A DNA stretch of 64,000 bases from Symsagittifera roscoffensis (taxonomy: Eukaryota > Xenacoelomorpha > Acoela > Convolutidae), in contig NC_087066.1 of NCBI RefSeq assembly GCF_963678635.1, positions 49,719,581-49,783,580 on the forward strand, in the 5' to 3' direction. The notes beneath the pieces were generated by a model that did not search any database, was not told the origin of the DNA, and saw only the letters and a program-made list of their open reading frames with translations. This document shows, piece after piece, positions 1 through 10,200 of this stretch (positions are counted from its first letter, which is position 1; every line of letters starts with the position of its first letter). The position numbers and the translations under genes were made by a program.

Positions 1-677
1 GAACTATATATGCTATTAAACTGCAAATGATTTTCAGTAAAAGTGTCACAAGGTAAAATGATTTTTTTTTTAATTACAATTTACCGCAATAAAAACATTC
101 TGACAACGGGTTTAGCATCTTGAACATGATCGCTCATTTATTTTTCCTAGCCCTAGCTACCAATTAAAACAGCTGTAGAAGCTAATAAACTGTCAATGCT
201 TGGAAATGTACCAGAAGAGCCACCAAATGAGCAATTTTTGCAATTTATTTTGGAAATCAAATATGAGTTTGTAAGATAACACTCCTTTTTGCTTTATTAA
301 ATATCAAATTAGTATTAAAAAGTTCAGTATACTGTGATATTTATTTGAAAATTCAGACTCCTACTAATTGTTAAAAGAATACTATTCCTATCATGAAAAC
401 CTCTCCATCCAATCCTTCCCCCTCCAACAAAAAATGAAAAAAGCAATCAAAATTGGAATGTCTTTTTATATTTGAGCTCAATGGAATGATATCTTGCAGT
501 TATTAAAAAAAATTGTTCAAAACATTTGATTCAAAGGACGAAGTTGGCCAGAGGAAAAAGTAAACCACCCAAGCAACAGCAAAGCATCTTTATAAAGCAA
601 TTTCAATAGCAATTCGGGCCTTTTTGGTTTATACCCACCTAAGTAATGCAAAAGAAAATCGATTTTTTTTTGCAACA
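1..677. repeat. Direct repeat R1 (partner of R2 at 1616-2359)
   Basis: This stretch is repeated in the same orientation at 1616-2359; both copies begin with the same run starting GAACTATATATGC and share most bases to the end. R1 lacks about 85 bp present in R2 (near 395 here, 2005-2090 there). It may continue left of the window. Each copy lies on the 3' side of a gypsy gag fragment read on the minus strand, so R could be the LTR or 3' non-coding end of that element. I could not find LTR borders (TG...CA) or a primer-binding site to prove this. Confidence 0.85.
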
Positions 678-973
678 TAAATGTACCAATCTTACAAAAA
701 AAGCAAGATAGTAACATGGTGAGGCAAAAATTTGTCGTAAGCGACAACTGATAGTTTTGAGTAAAGTTAGTAGACATTCTCTCTCAGTGGCGAGTCATTT
801 TCGTAAACAGTTTGTGTCCCGGTTCTGGCAAGCACGCTACACGTATCAGCCCGATTGCAGCATATTGGTATAACATTTCTAATTAACGATGATGTGAGTT
901 GCCACTTTTTCGAAAAATTTCGAAATGTCGCGTTCGATCAATTGTAGTTTTCGAACGGTTGTCGCCTCACGTA

Positions 974-1375
974 TTAAAATGTGGCTGATAAAACTAAACA
1001 AGGAAGTTCAGGTAATTCAGTCTCAAATTGGTTGTTTTTTTTCTTTTGTGCCGTTCGCTCTTCACAAAATTTTATAAAAAGAAACCTGAACGCATTTTGA
1101 ATTTCTTTGTAGATATTTTTCTCAATACTTCCAACCTGATTGCACAAGAAGGATGTCAGCACAGAAGTTTCAAAAAAATTGATTCAATTTTGTAGTAAAG
1201 ATTTTTTTTTTGTTTTCAAAAAGATATTACGAAAAAAAATCGGGTTCTGCATCAAAACGAGATAAAACATCGAAAACTTGTCTCCGCGTGGAGAATAACT
1301 GCTTAGATAAACTGCAATTTTTGTGATTTTTGAAGAAATTTTTTGAATAGAAAAAACAACCCAAAATATAAACAT
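974..1375 (-). pseudogene. Gag fragment of a second gypsy copy
   Basis: The minus strand resembles the gag region at 6780-7020 of the larger gypsy element over its whole length (shared peptides such as LTSFL, GIEKN-like, YSPRGDKF/YSPHGDKF, FRNI.LKTKK). Reading frames are broken, so it is not functional. It sits directly between repeats R1 and R2 and lacks any pol region. It therefore looks like a second, internally deleted copy of the same element lying head-to-tail with the larger one. The product is a structural capsid-type protein in intact relatives. Confidence 0.7.
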
Positions 1376-1511
1376 ACCTTCGATTCTGCATCAGTTAAAA
1401 CAATTATCAATATTTCTTCTTTTTGTCCAGTTTGATAAATCGATTCAACATAATTAGTCAAGACAGATTAAATTAGCATGAAAACAAAACAGATTGCTAT
1501 CAACTAAAACT

Positions 1512-1602
1512 AACAGATTCTGCTGGAATCGAACCGCCGATCTTCCTTGTACTCCAGTACTCTCTTGCATGCGCCATAATTTATCGAATTTTTCGAAGCC
1601 TA
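1512..1602 (-). repeat. tRNA-derived SINE-like segment
   Basis: The minus strand carries a perfect internal B-box (GGTTCGATTCC) about 50 nt after an A-box-like stretch (TGGCGCATGCAAG). The acceptor stem does not pair and the T-arm is imperfect, so I read it as a SINE head or decayed tRNA rather than a working tRNA gene. It separates the gag fragment from R2. Confidence 0.45.
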
Positions 1603-1615
1603 GCTAGCGGTAAAT

Positions 1616-2359
1616 GAACTATATATGCTATTAAACTGCAAATGATTTTCAGTAAAAGTGTCACAAGGTAAAATGATTTTTAAATACAATTTACCGCAAT
1701 AAAAACATTCTGACAACGGGTTTAGCATCTTGAACATGATCGCTCATTTATTTTTCCTAGCCCTAGCTACCAATTAAAACAGCTGTAGAAGCTAATAAAC
1801 TGTCAATGCTTGGAAATGTACCAGAAGAGCCACCAAATGAGCAATTTTTGCAATTTATTTTGGAAATCAAATATGAGTTTGTAAGATAACACTCCTTTTT
1901 GCTTTATTAAATATCAAATTAGTATTAAAAAGTTCAGTATACAGTGATCTTAATTTGAAAACTCAGCCTCTACTGATTTTTGAAAGATTATCATCCCCAT
2001 CATGAAATTGTCTTTTTGCTAATTTTCGAAGATAGAAAATTCCGTGTGCAATAGTTGTCCTGAAGTGGCCAAACTGGCATGGCTCAACCACCCCAACCAA
2101 CCCTTCCCCCTCCAACAATAAATGACAAAAGCAATCAAAATCTGAATATCTTTTTATATTTGAGCTCAATGCAATGATATCTTGCAGTTAATAGAAAAAA
2201 TGTTCAAAACATTTGATTCAAAGGACGAAATTGGCGAGAAAAAAGTAAACCACCCAAGCAACAGCAAAACAACTTTATAAAGCAATTTCAACAGCATTTC
2301 GGGCCTTTTCGGTTTATAACCATCTAAGTAATGCAAAACAAAACCATTTTTTTGCAACT
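1616..2359. repeat. Direct repeat R2 (partner of R1)
   Basis: Second copy of the repeat described at 1-677, offset by 1615 bp. It ends near GCAAAACAAAACC and is followed by about 300 bp of unassigned AT-rich DNA (2360-2670) before the 3' end of the gypsy pol region. Open frames in it are not recognisable proteins. Confidence 0.85.
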
Positions 2360-2695
2360 ATGGAGGATAGGTAAAACGATACGTTTGTTAATGTTAATTC
2401 AACTTGATCCTAACTCATATAATTCAGACACTGAATAAGAGGTCAAAAACTAGACAGACTTAGATTGACTGACAGATACCAGCTAACACTAAGTAGTGAT
2501 ATGAGCAATTCTCAGGAAAATAAATTATGACACGTATCAACTAAAATGATTGACATCTAAATATGTAGTAATTTAAAATTAATATAATAAGTTGCAACCT
2601 TATGTCATAACTAGCAACGTGACGAACTTTGAGTTTTAACTTTGATTTTTAGGCTTCTGGCCGACCCTCTTCCTAGGCTATGATTTTTTGGAAAT

Positions 2696-3495
2696 TTAAT
2701 TCTTGTCCTCCCTTGGATACTTCCACTGATTTGCCGCCCCTTGGATATTTTTGGTATTTGACCCGATCATTACGCCTCCCATCTTGTCCACCGGTTTTCG
2801 TCGCGTTGTGCTTCTTCTTGACCCCGAACTCTCGCTCTGAGTTTCCGACTTTTCCTCCTCCTGGTTGCTGTTCAAAACACAGTCTCGAGCTACTAATGCC
2901 GGTCTGTTTTGGCCTCCCTTTCCCCGTTTTTGCAGTGGCAGCTTGCCACTCTTCCCTTGCCCCGCTGTTATCGCCTCTTGCCGCGCCTCAAATTCGACTG
3001 GTAATCGTAGTGATATTGAATGCAGTTGTTGATAAGCCTCGCTGTCCAAGCTGTCAGATGGTTCGGTGATAAGTGATGGTTTAACTTGTACAATTTTGGG
3101 TTTCTTAGAATTAGGGCTTCTAATCACTCCTTGTTTTGCACTTGCGAATATTTCCGTCACTGACACCGGCTTACGTTTTTTCGGGAAGTCTGCTCTGGTC
3201 TCACTGCTACGACACTTTTTCTAAGCATAGACCCGTTTTTCAATTTAATGGTATGTTCAGATTCAGAGACCACATTAGATTTCAATAGTTTATACCGGTA
3301 TAGCGTTCGGCTAGTTGTCCGCTGGTAGATATTTCCGGTCTCCTTTTTCCCCTGGTTAGGCGGCATGGCTTTTGTCCCTTCTCCTTGGTCGACCTCCCTT
3401 TTTTGGTCACTGTCTAGGATCAGGGGTGCCCGTCTGACTGCTGGGGCATACACTAAGTCTGACTTTTCTTCCCAATTTGAATGTGTCATTTTCAT
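2696..3495 (-). pseudogene. Gypsy integrase C-terminal tail
   Basis: Two overlapping minus frames (3495-3157, then 3166-2696) continue the integrase. The first ends with the family's typical pattern, a hydrophobic strand followed by TIKLKNG, LRKSVVAVRP, seen at the end of many gypsy integrases. The second is a hydrophilic, Ser/Lys/Glu-rich extension of about 150 residues ending in a stop at 2696. The two frames differ, so a frameshift lies near 3160. The tail probably contacts DNA or chromatin in intact relatives; that is family knowledge, not visible here. Confidence 0.65.
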
Positions 3496-3516
3496 CTAAA
3501 CACAATTATTTTTGTT

Positions 3517-3983
3517 TTAGGTGTTACTCCAGTTGAGATTTTTCAGACTTTGTTTTTTTGTGAGATTACGCAAAACAGTGTTCGCTTTCCGGCCGTGTTG
3601 TACCTCGAAAGGTGTTAGTTTAGTTGTCGCATTTTTGGAGAACCGTAACGCGCCTAATGCTTTATTAACCATACATTCTATAAATTTAAGCTCCTTTTCG
3701 GTTGCATATGTGAGCACAAAGTTCTTCAGGCTTCCTCTAGTTCTCTCCACCGAACCTGTTCCCTGATGATCGTTTACTGGGGAATTTATTAACTCTATGC
3801 CTTCGTTATTACAGAAGCTTTTAAACTTTTTGGACATAAACATGACCCTTGGTCTACATGGATTCTTTGAGATACTCCGTGTTGATAGATATATTTGTAC
3901 AAAAATTTTAGTACTTTGTCCGACGAGTTTGTGGTTGTAACCATAGCCAATGGCCACCTTGAAAAACGGTCCGTTGCGGCCAA
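3517..3983 (-). pseudogene. Gypsy integrase catalytic core, frameshifted
   Basis: The three acidic residues of the integrase DDE triad are recognisable but split over two minus frames. The first Asp is in ATDRFSRWP and the second in RIHVDQG (both in the frame 3983-3795). The Glu is in GTGSVERTRG (frame 3957-3517). The frame change lies near 3830. Downstream, KALGALRFSKN and LTPFEVQHGRKAN match the usual post-catalytic region. In intact relatives this enzyme inserts the cDNA copy into the host genome; here the break makes it inactive. Confidence 0.8.
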
Positions 3984-4053
3984 GACATATTTTTACTGTT
4001 CATTTAAATAGCTTATGGGGCCCCAGAAGTCCAATTGAAAACTTTCATTTGGT

Positions 4054-4296
4054 TCACTTGGTTCGGGAACCTTTCCAAAATCTCCCTTGGATAACATCGT
4101 TTTGAATTCTTACCCGTATTCGTGCACTGTTGGCAGTATGTTGCTTTCGCCGCCAGACTACGGTACATGTAAGGATACCACACATCCCGCGCCGCGCCTC
4201 AAACACGTTTCTCTTTCCATGATGGTAGAAATGAATTCGAGCTTTGATTGGTACTTGGAGTGGCAGAGTGATAACTATTTGTCCGTCTAACCACAC
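4054..4296 (-). pseudogene. Gypsy integrase zinc-binding region (probable)
   Basis: By position this is where the HHCC domain should lie, just before the integrase core on the minus strand. The frame shows a His-rich stretch (ARIHFYHHGKRNVFEARRGM) and, in another frame, a CQQC-like pair, which together resemble a degraded H-H-C-C module. Frames are broken and the assignment rests mostly on position between RT and the core. Stretches 4300-5060 and 3984-4053 hold no clear motif; RNase H is expected in the former. Confidence 0.45.
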
Positions 4297-5069
4297 ACAG
4301 TCGTCCTTGAGTGAGAGATCATTGGCGTATTGAGCCCAGTACTTCCCTTACTTCATCAACTCCTCCTTCAAGTTTGTCTTCTTTTGTAAAGTTTCTTTGA
4401 CTTAAAGTAAATTTATATCCGTGGGTATCCTTGAAGCGATCAATTCCAAGTTAAATAATTCAGGCAAGGCTGGAAATTTGTTAATGATTTTCCAATCGCG
4501 TGGAATCATTGACATGACTCTTTGATTAGGGTTTATGGCTGGAAATAATTCATCCGGAAGTTTAGAAGGAATAGACAGTACTTTATTGTTTTTTGAATCC
4601 CGTGTAGTTTTGGTAATGGCTTCTATTTCTGGATTTAAACTGTTATTTCATCACTTCTGTTCAGGTTATCATCTAATCTAATCGGCGAATTTATTGTAGA
4701 GCTAATTTCAAGGATGGGAAAAGAACTATTTGAACTACCATCTATTTTGTTAATCGGTTGTAAATCAGTAGTAGTTAGCTTAGCGAACCGTCTTCCAAAG
4801 GAAAAACTTAAAGAGCACACTGAATTTCCCTTGGATTTTGTTGATGTATGCGGTATGTTAATTGATCCATTCTTATTGGTCAATTTTCTCATGTATGACT
4901 TTCTGCCCTCAACCGTTGATGTTTTCATGCGTGTTTCCCATTTTCGGTTCTGATTGAACGAGTCCCGTTTAGATTCATTAATACCAGTTTCTTGTTTTCG
5001 AAAGCAATTTCGTTTACCAAGGGAATGAGAATTTACTTTGAAACCAGGGGATTTCCTTATAGAGTTCAG

Positions 5070-5415
5070 TTAAAGTCGTTGTGGCGCTGATTGTTCTGCT
5101 ATTGCCGGTAGGTATTTATGAAGGCTGTGGATTGAGCCCATAATTGATTTTAATTGCATTACAGTTTTTTTAGGGGCCGCCACTGCGTCAATTGGCGCTG
5201 TTTTCCGTTTCAAGGTTGTTTTTCCCGATTCTGTTATGCGGTGTCCGAGCCATTCACATTCTCGCATTTAGGGAGTTTCAATGATATGTTTCAGCGGTTT
5301 AATTTTCTAAGAATCTTTTCAAACAAGGATATATGTTTCACTTCGGTTCCCTTGGTTTTAACCAAGATAGCATCAATAAAAGCGTTAGCTTGCGGAAATT
5401 CGTTTGAAATGGATT
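5070..5415 (-). pseudogene. Gypsy RT active-site and thumb region, mutated
   Basis: On the minus strand the active-site strand reads FIDAILVKTKGT, where the family has an aromatic residue, any residue, then Asp-Asp. The second catalytic Asp is replaced by Ala (codon at 5371-5369). Downstream, EWLGHRI...G and AVAAPKKTVMQLKSIMGSI match the thumb and connection region. Several frame changes separate this from the palm part at 5742-5419. The mutation and shifts show the enzyme is inactive. Confidence 0.7.
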
Positions 5416-5418
5416 TCA

Positions 5419-5742
5419 TTACTCATGGAACTCGGCCGGCATTGATGTTAATCCGTAAAATCCCGTCCGAAACCGGTACGTTCCGTTCGATCGCCCACCC
5501 ACCAGTGAGAACTTACAATGTACGCTCGTTTCTTCGCTGACTGGCAGTTGCCCGTACGCATACGTTAAAGCCATTGTGGTAAAAAACACGTCCCTTTGTT
5601 TTTTCTCGGAAATAAGTTGCCCTATCGTAGCTACATATTCTCCTATGTTCGGCATCTGATATTTGTTTTTATGCACTTGTTTATTAAGTTCTCGCGATTG
5701 AAGCGCTAACTTTACGAAGCCGTCTTTTTTCACGATAATCAT
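5419..5742 (-). pseudogene. Gypsy reverse transcriptase, fingers and palm
   Basis: The minus frame of 107 codons contains the conserved RT order: IIVKKDG, then SRELNKQVHKNKYQMPNI, then MALTYAYGQLPVSEETS, then a FYGLTSMPAEF motif. This is a clear match to Ty3/gypsy RT. The first catalytic Asp, expected in the D-L-T-Y-A-Y position, is read as Ala-Leu-Thr-Tyr here, a second active-site lesion. It is continuous only as a fragment and continues in another frame at 5415. RT copies the element RNA into DNA in intact relatives. Confidence 0.85.
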
Positions 5743-6369
5743 GATTGTTGAAACAAAATATCGATCCGAACATTCCTGCAGTTTTTCTAGGTGTCCCTGG
5801 GCCAGTAGTTTGTCGATGCTTTATCCATTTTATCTTGGAGTTTCACCGGTACTCCTCGACCTTTTTGTTGCACCGGTACGAGAGCTTTGAAAAATTTGGC
5901 TTGAATCTTCTAATTCCTAATTTTTCCAGTCCTAGTGAAAAATTGGGAAAATTTTACTAAAATATTGTTGCCAAGGGTCCATGTCCTGTTCTTCTGGTTC
6001 ACCAGCCTGCTCGCTCCCGCTTGCGCTTTCCTTCCCTTGGATACTCATAACTTCTCCCCTTGGATTCGCCTGCATGAGTTTTAGACCCAACTTCCGACCC
6101 GGCAATCTTTAGTTATGTTTCTTTTTCCGTTTTACTGCAATGACAATATAATCATCGGAGTTTTCTGATGACCAACGGCGATTATAATTCGTATATTCCC
6201 TTTTTTTGAATCAGACGGCTTTTCGGCGGTCTTCATCTTCTACAAACCCTACGGAATTGGCCGCATGTTGCGAACCAGCTTCATCCGAGGGAGTACCTTC
6301 TCCATCAAGCAATTCATCCCCTTAGATGAGTCCGATTGCCTGTCCCCCAAGTGACAGTCTTTTTCCCCT

Positions 6370-6480
6370 GCAAGTCTTCTCGAAATGGCCCACTTTCTTG
6401 CAGAAATTGCATGTTACGGATCTTGCTGGACATCGTTGTCGGTGCACTGGAGTGAAGTTCGGCTGGTCGCAGTTATAGCA
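6370..6480 (-). pseudogene. Gag zinc knuckles (nucleocapsid)
   Basis: On the minus strand this encodes two Cys/His knuckles in one frame. The first is CYNCDQPNFTPVHRQRC (C-X2-C-X8-H-X3-C), the second CNFCKKVGHFEKTC (C-X2-C-X4-H-X4-C). Such pairs bind element RNA in the nucleocapsid part of gag. The frame is too short for an ATG-based ORF search and was found by reading the strand. It lies between the gag fragment and RT, as expected. Confidence 0.85.
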
Positions 6481-6551
6481 TCTCCGATCTGGCGCTCGGG
6501 CTCCCCCTCGATTCTGGTATGTTCCACGTCCCCTCTGGATTCCTCGTCCCC

Positions 6552-7020
6552 TTACCTACGAATGTTACTGATTGGTTCTGCCTTAATTTGGAGAAAACCC
6601 TCGGGATCCGTATAGGCGCTTCCCGTGAAGCCTGACACACTTCCATTGTACGTTTTGACATACTTGTCGCCTCGTTCATATGACATCGCGATCTTCAGGG
6701 CTTCCTCCGGGGTTTTTGTTTCCCGACACAGCTCTTTTTGTGCATCCCTGTTCCGCATAACAAAAATAAATTTGTGCCTTTGATTTTCATTGCAGATATT
6801 TTTCTCAATAATTCCAACGTCATTGAACAAAAAGGATGTCAGCACAGGAGTTTCAAAAAAATTGATTCAATTTTGTAGTAAGGATTTTTTTTGTTTTCAA
6901 AAGGATATTACGAAAAAGACTCGTGTTCTGCATCAAAACGAGATTAAACATCAAAAACTTGTCTCCATGTGGAGAATAATTGCTTGGATAAACTGAGATT
7001 TTTTGGTGGTTTCTGAAGAA
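6552..7020 (-). pseudogene. Gag capsid region, frameshifted
   Basis: Two minus frames (7074-6853 and 6845-6552) together resemble the capsid part of gypsy gag. The second contains the pattern RNRDAQKELCRETKTPEEAL followed by AMSYERGDKYVK, much like Mag-type gag where a Thr-Pro-Glu-Glu-Ala-Leu helix precedes the knuckles. A frameshift near 6850 separates the two. The fragment at 974-1375 is a second copy of the same region. Confidence 0.7.
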
Positions 7021-7049
7021 AGTGCGATGGAATGTTTTTGACTTCATGG

Positions 7050-7215
7050 ATGTTTTAATTGTAGCAATTGCCATTTGGCAATCTCCTTACTTTTTCCCCC
7101 TTTGCAAAGGGGGGGGGGGGATTTGCTACTAGGTACAAAATTCAGATATGTTTACCCATTGAAGTATTTGGTTATAGGGGTGGCAATTTGTTACTGGGCA
7201 ACCTGAGGGATAATT
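7050..7215 (+). repeat. Family F repeat with palindromic core
   Basis: Matches 10022-10200 in inverted orientation and, less fully, 24590-24690. Shared landmarks are CCATTTGGCAA, a palindromic core, GCTACTAGGTAC and CTATAAAG-type blocks. The core here is an 18-bp perfect palindrome, CCCCCTTTGCAAAGGGGG, at 7096-7113. The motif TTGCTACTAGG/TTGTTACTGGG occurs twice within the unit. Probably a non-autonomous element; no target duplication was identified. Confidence 0.6.
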
Positions 7216-7234
7216 GTTAAAGAGATCCCAAATT

Positions 7235-7683
7235 CACCTGTGGTCATTTTTCGCAAAATTATGAGGGTTGAGTTGGGATAATGAATTAATGCGTGAGCGG
7301 AAAACTAATTGGGCTGAGAAATTGTTTTAAATTGTCTTGAGGTATGTAGGGGTGAATAACGCACATTAGAATGATCGGTTGAGCGAAAATTTTGCACTAG
7401 ACCGTTTTGGACAGTTAAAAGGGCTATGATTGGGTCAGAATATTAGCGCATTCGGTCCTTCGCGCATGACCGCCTGGCAAAATGCAAATTGTTCTAAGTA
7501 ATATGGTACTAAATACTTAATATACCATTTTGTACTTTAAACTTTCAAATCAAAATTAAGTTTTTCAAATCAAAGTTAAAAAAGTTCATAAACTTCATAA
7601 TTTTTTTAGGTCCATTTCTATTTGATAGTTGATAAAGGGCAGTCGGAAGATTCAGGGCGTCGCCCTGATATAAGATTGTTGCT
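7235..7683 (-). repeat. Family A repeat, degraded copy
   Basis: The right end carries the family hairpin AGGGCGTCGCCCT next to a CAGTCGGAA block (7640-7683), and the left part matches the family's CACCTGTGGTCATTTTTCG block. The centre is diverged. See 20501-21029 for the best copy. Confidence 0.6.
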
Positions 7684-8476
7684 TTTCGCGCTGATAAATA
7701 TTCAAAGGGACGGATTAATGACGCAAAACAATTTGCAAGCCACTATGGTAATTCTGAGGCTCGGCAGAGCTAGAAAAAAAGCTCAAAATGGCTTGGAGGG
7801 GGTCGGTTTGTGTTCTAAATTTTATTTTTGGAATTAATAATTACTATTTTGTACTATTTTCTTACAAGAAGTCTCTCATATCCTGTCTCTGCCAGGTGCA
7901 TGCTGCATACAACATGCATAATAACCGCCCATTTAGATCCGCCCATTAAAAATGGACAGAATCTAATCCTATCTATTTATGGCTTGTTGTTACTTCCCTA
8001 ATGAGTGAATTAGCTTTCTTCCTATGAGACAATTTCTTCAGATGGGCAGACGAATGTTATTATTTTCAAAAATATAAGTCTACTACGCTATTACATTTTT
8101 TAATCTTAAGTGTATATATTTTAGGAGACAGAAGCCAAGGTCATTTAAGGACAAAAAGCAGTTGAAGTCTCCCAAACAAAGAAGTACCCTATTAATTCTA
8201 TATTTTCAAGTGCTTTTTTTGGAAATATGAATGAGTCTTTTATAGTAATATAATTTCACTCCCTTTACAAATGATGAAAAATATAGTATAATTGTATTAA
8301 AAAATGGGCAAGTAAATTTCTTTTACGTGTATTTTTGGACTAGTATTTAGTCTCGTAAAACCGACTATCTGATATCTAAACAATACCATAAAAAGACTAC
8401 TGCACATAGATCAAGGCTACAATTTATACGTATTTTCATCCTTTTCTATTGGCCGACTTGGGAAATTTGTATAAAA
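7684..8476. other. No gene seen
   Basis: AT-rich DNA with only short chance frames. I see no exon, RNA gene or clear repeat. Confidence 0.5.
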
Positions 8477-8730
8477 AGTCGTCCGCGGCAAATCTTCAGG
8501 GAATTGTAAAAATAGACGCGTGAACAAATTGAAACATTAATTTTGGGCTGAATGGACGACTAAAAAACGAGAAGCACTCGGGGCTGGTGTGCGTGTAGCC
8601 CCGAGATGAGATGTCTAATCTGTTTTAGCCCGCCATTTGTCTCGCCAAACCGACTAGCCGAGTAGAATTTTCAATTGCGGCGGGCTAAAATTCGTCATAC
8701 CATCTATCTAAGGCTACTTTTTTCACGCGT
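8477..8730. other. GC-rich segment with nested inverted repeats
   Basis: Four exact inverted pairs fall in 254 bp: AGTCGTCC 8477-8484 with 8554-8561; ACGCGTGAA 8516-8524 with 8722-8730; CTCGGGGCT 8577-8585 with 8597-8605 (11-nt loop); TTTTAGCCCGCC 8623-8634 with 8679-8690. The last two nest inside the second. Base composition is clearly richer in G+C than the flanks. It could be a foldback element or a structured RNA; no coding frame is recognisable. Confidence 0.7.
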
Positions 8731-9664
8731 GGGCCACGGCGGGGAAAATAACTCCACTCACTGTGTTTCATTATAACGGCCACCACGCATTATTCTTATC
8801 AAATCCCACAAATATAGTATAGCGTGGCAACAACGGTATTATGTCTGCACTTTTCTACCTTCTTTTTCTGCAAGCGGCAAAAAAGGTCACGTGACAGAAC
8901 AATGAAAAGCTGGAGTAGTGGAAAGCTGATGAAATGAATGCCATGCTGGTGTTGCCTATTAGCTAAGAATGAGACCTTTTTTACAGCACAAAAAGAATAA
9001 ATAGTCTAAAAAATGGATGAAAATGAAAAACAAAATGAAAAAATTAGTTTGAAAAGTGAACGTAAGAAGAGTGGACATGATTTAGAGAAGAGAAGACAAA
9101 AGAGGATAAAATGACGTGAAGACAGGTAACTGTAGCCCTATTTGCCCCCTTCCCCCCGCGCTGATTGCTGAACAACTGATGAAATATTTGGCATGAGGCC
9201 GCTAATTACGCCCCGCAGTAGCCCAGATGAACTACTAAGCAGAGGCGGGCTGATTGAATTTGGGGCATGGGCAGGCTCACCATTGTCTGTTTTGTCCGAC
9301 TTAATTTGGGCCCTGTCATAAAATGACGACATGCTCAAAACAACAGCAAACCCAAATTGAACAACAACCCATGCTTTCAGGCGCTTATTTACAGTCTGCC
9401 ATTCTCTGAAAAACTCAATAAATCAGTTAAGAACTACGCAAATTAGTTATGCCAATATTTTGTACAGCGTACGATTTAAGAAAAAAATTTTCCGTGCTGC
9501 GAAGCTCAAAAACTAAGTAAACCAAACGGTAAATCAAAAAATTTAGTTGAAGTTTGAAAAATACGGTCTTAACATCTACTTTTTTAACAGAAACGCTTGC
9601 CATGTAAGTTATTCTACTCTAGACCATTCGATCTCTAAAAAATATTTCATACCATAATTCCACC
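8731..9664. other. No gene seen
   Basis: Mostly featureless. At 9138-9338 the minus strand has a GC-richer 66-codon open frame (Ser/Pro-rich, no known motif, no clear splice sites) that I do not accept as a gene. Confidence 0.45.
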
Positions 9665-10008
9665 CAAGGGCGGATCTAGGTTTTTCTCGAGGGTAAGGGG
9701 GATTATCAAAAATTGTTGAAAATTTTGTCGACCTATTTTTTAGTTCGACCAAAATGATTTTCCAAGCTCTCCCAAAGCACTAAGAAGACACTGTTTTGCC
9801 CACAACTTCAGCGCCGCTGTCAAAATTTTGAAAAATTACGTTTTTTTCGGCGCGCGCTCCCCCCTAAAATTAATATGGCGCCTAAAGAAAAATTATTGAG
9901 TCCGTCAGCAAAAATGTTTATCCCAAAATAGTACAAAGGGGGCCTTTGGATCGGCAGGGGGTCGAATCCCTGTGGGGGGAAGAGCGTCCCACCATAAATC
10001 CGTCCCTG
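9665..10008 (+). mobile_element. hAT-type MITE (family C, copy 1)
   Basis: The 344-bp element begins CAAGGGCGGATCTAGG and ends with the complement of CAGGGACGGATTTATGG, so it has related terminal inverted repeats of the CAGGG...GGAT type usual for hAT elements. Flanks are ATTCCACC and ATTCCAGA, 6 of 8 identical, consistent with a decayed 8-bp hAT target duplication. The interior (GGCGCGCGCTCCCC, AAAGGGGGCC) is shared by copies near 10757, 14540, 18487, 46680 and 51640. No transposase is encoded. Confidence 0.7.
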
Positions 10009-10021
10009 ATTCCAGATATCT

Positions 10022-10200
10022 TTAACTATTTCCCCATAGGGCACCTAGTAACGAATATCCCCCCTATAAAGAAACAATTCAATGGTTAAGCATATGTGAC
10101 TTTTTGTACCCAGTAACGAATCTCCCCTCCCATTTTGCAAAAGGAGGAAATAAATAAAGAGGTTGCCAAATGGCTGTTGCTACAATTAACACTTCCACGA
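10022..10200 (-). repeat. Family F repeat, inverted copy
   Basis: Reverse-complement match to 7050-7215, including the TTTTGCAAAA-centred core and CTAGTAACGAAT / CCAGTAACGAAT blocks. It starts 14 bp after the hAT MITE. The stretch 10200-10750 that follows shows nothing I can identify. Confidence 0.6.

Larger units (their letters stand above)
2680..7075 (-). mobile_element. Decayed Ty3/gypsy LTR retrotransposon (Mag-like)
   Basis: Read on the minus strand, the order is gag (7075-6490), two zinc knuckles (6480-6370), reverse transcriptase (5742-5070), an integrase zinc-binding region (about 4296-4054), integrase core (3983-3517) and a long integrase tail (3495-2696). Gag-RT-IN order defines Ty3/gypsy. 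The paired knuckles, the second of standard C-X2-C-X4-H-X4-C form, recall the Mag lineage. I could not place protease or RNase H with confidence; they should lie at 6370-5750 and 5000-4300. Frames break many times and the RT active site is mutated, so the copy is dead. R2 (1616-2359) may be its 3' end; the 5' LTR right of 7075 is not evident. Confidence 0.85.

Noticed and set aside
1512-1602. Functional tRNA gene on the minus strand
   Set aside because: The B-box is perfect but acceptor and T-arm pairing fail; better read as a SINE or decayed tRNA.
9138-9338. Ser/Pro-rich minus-strand frame as a gene
   Set aside because: GC-richer than surroundings but no known motif, homolog or convincing splice sites.
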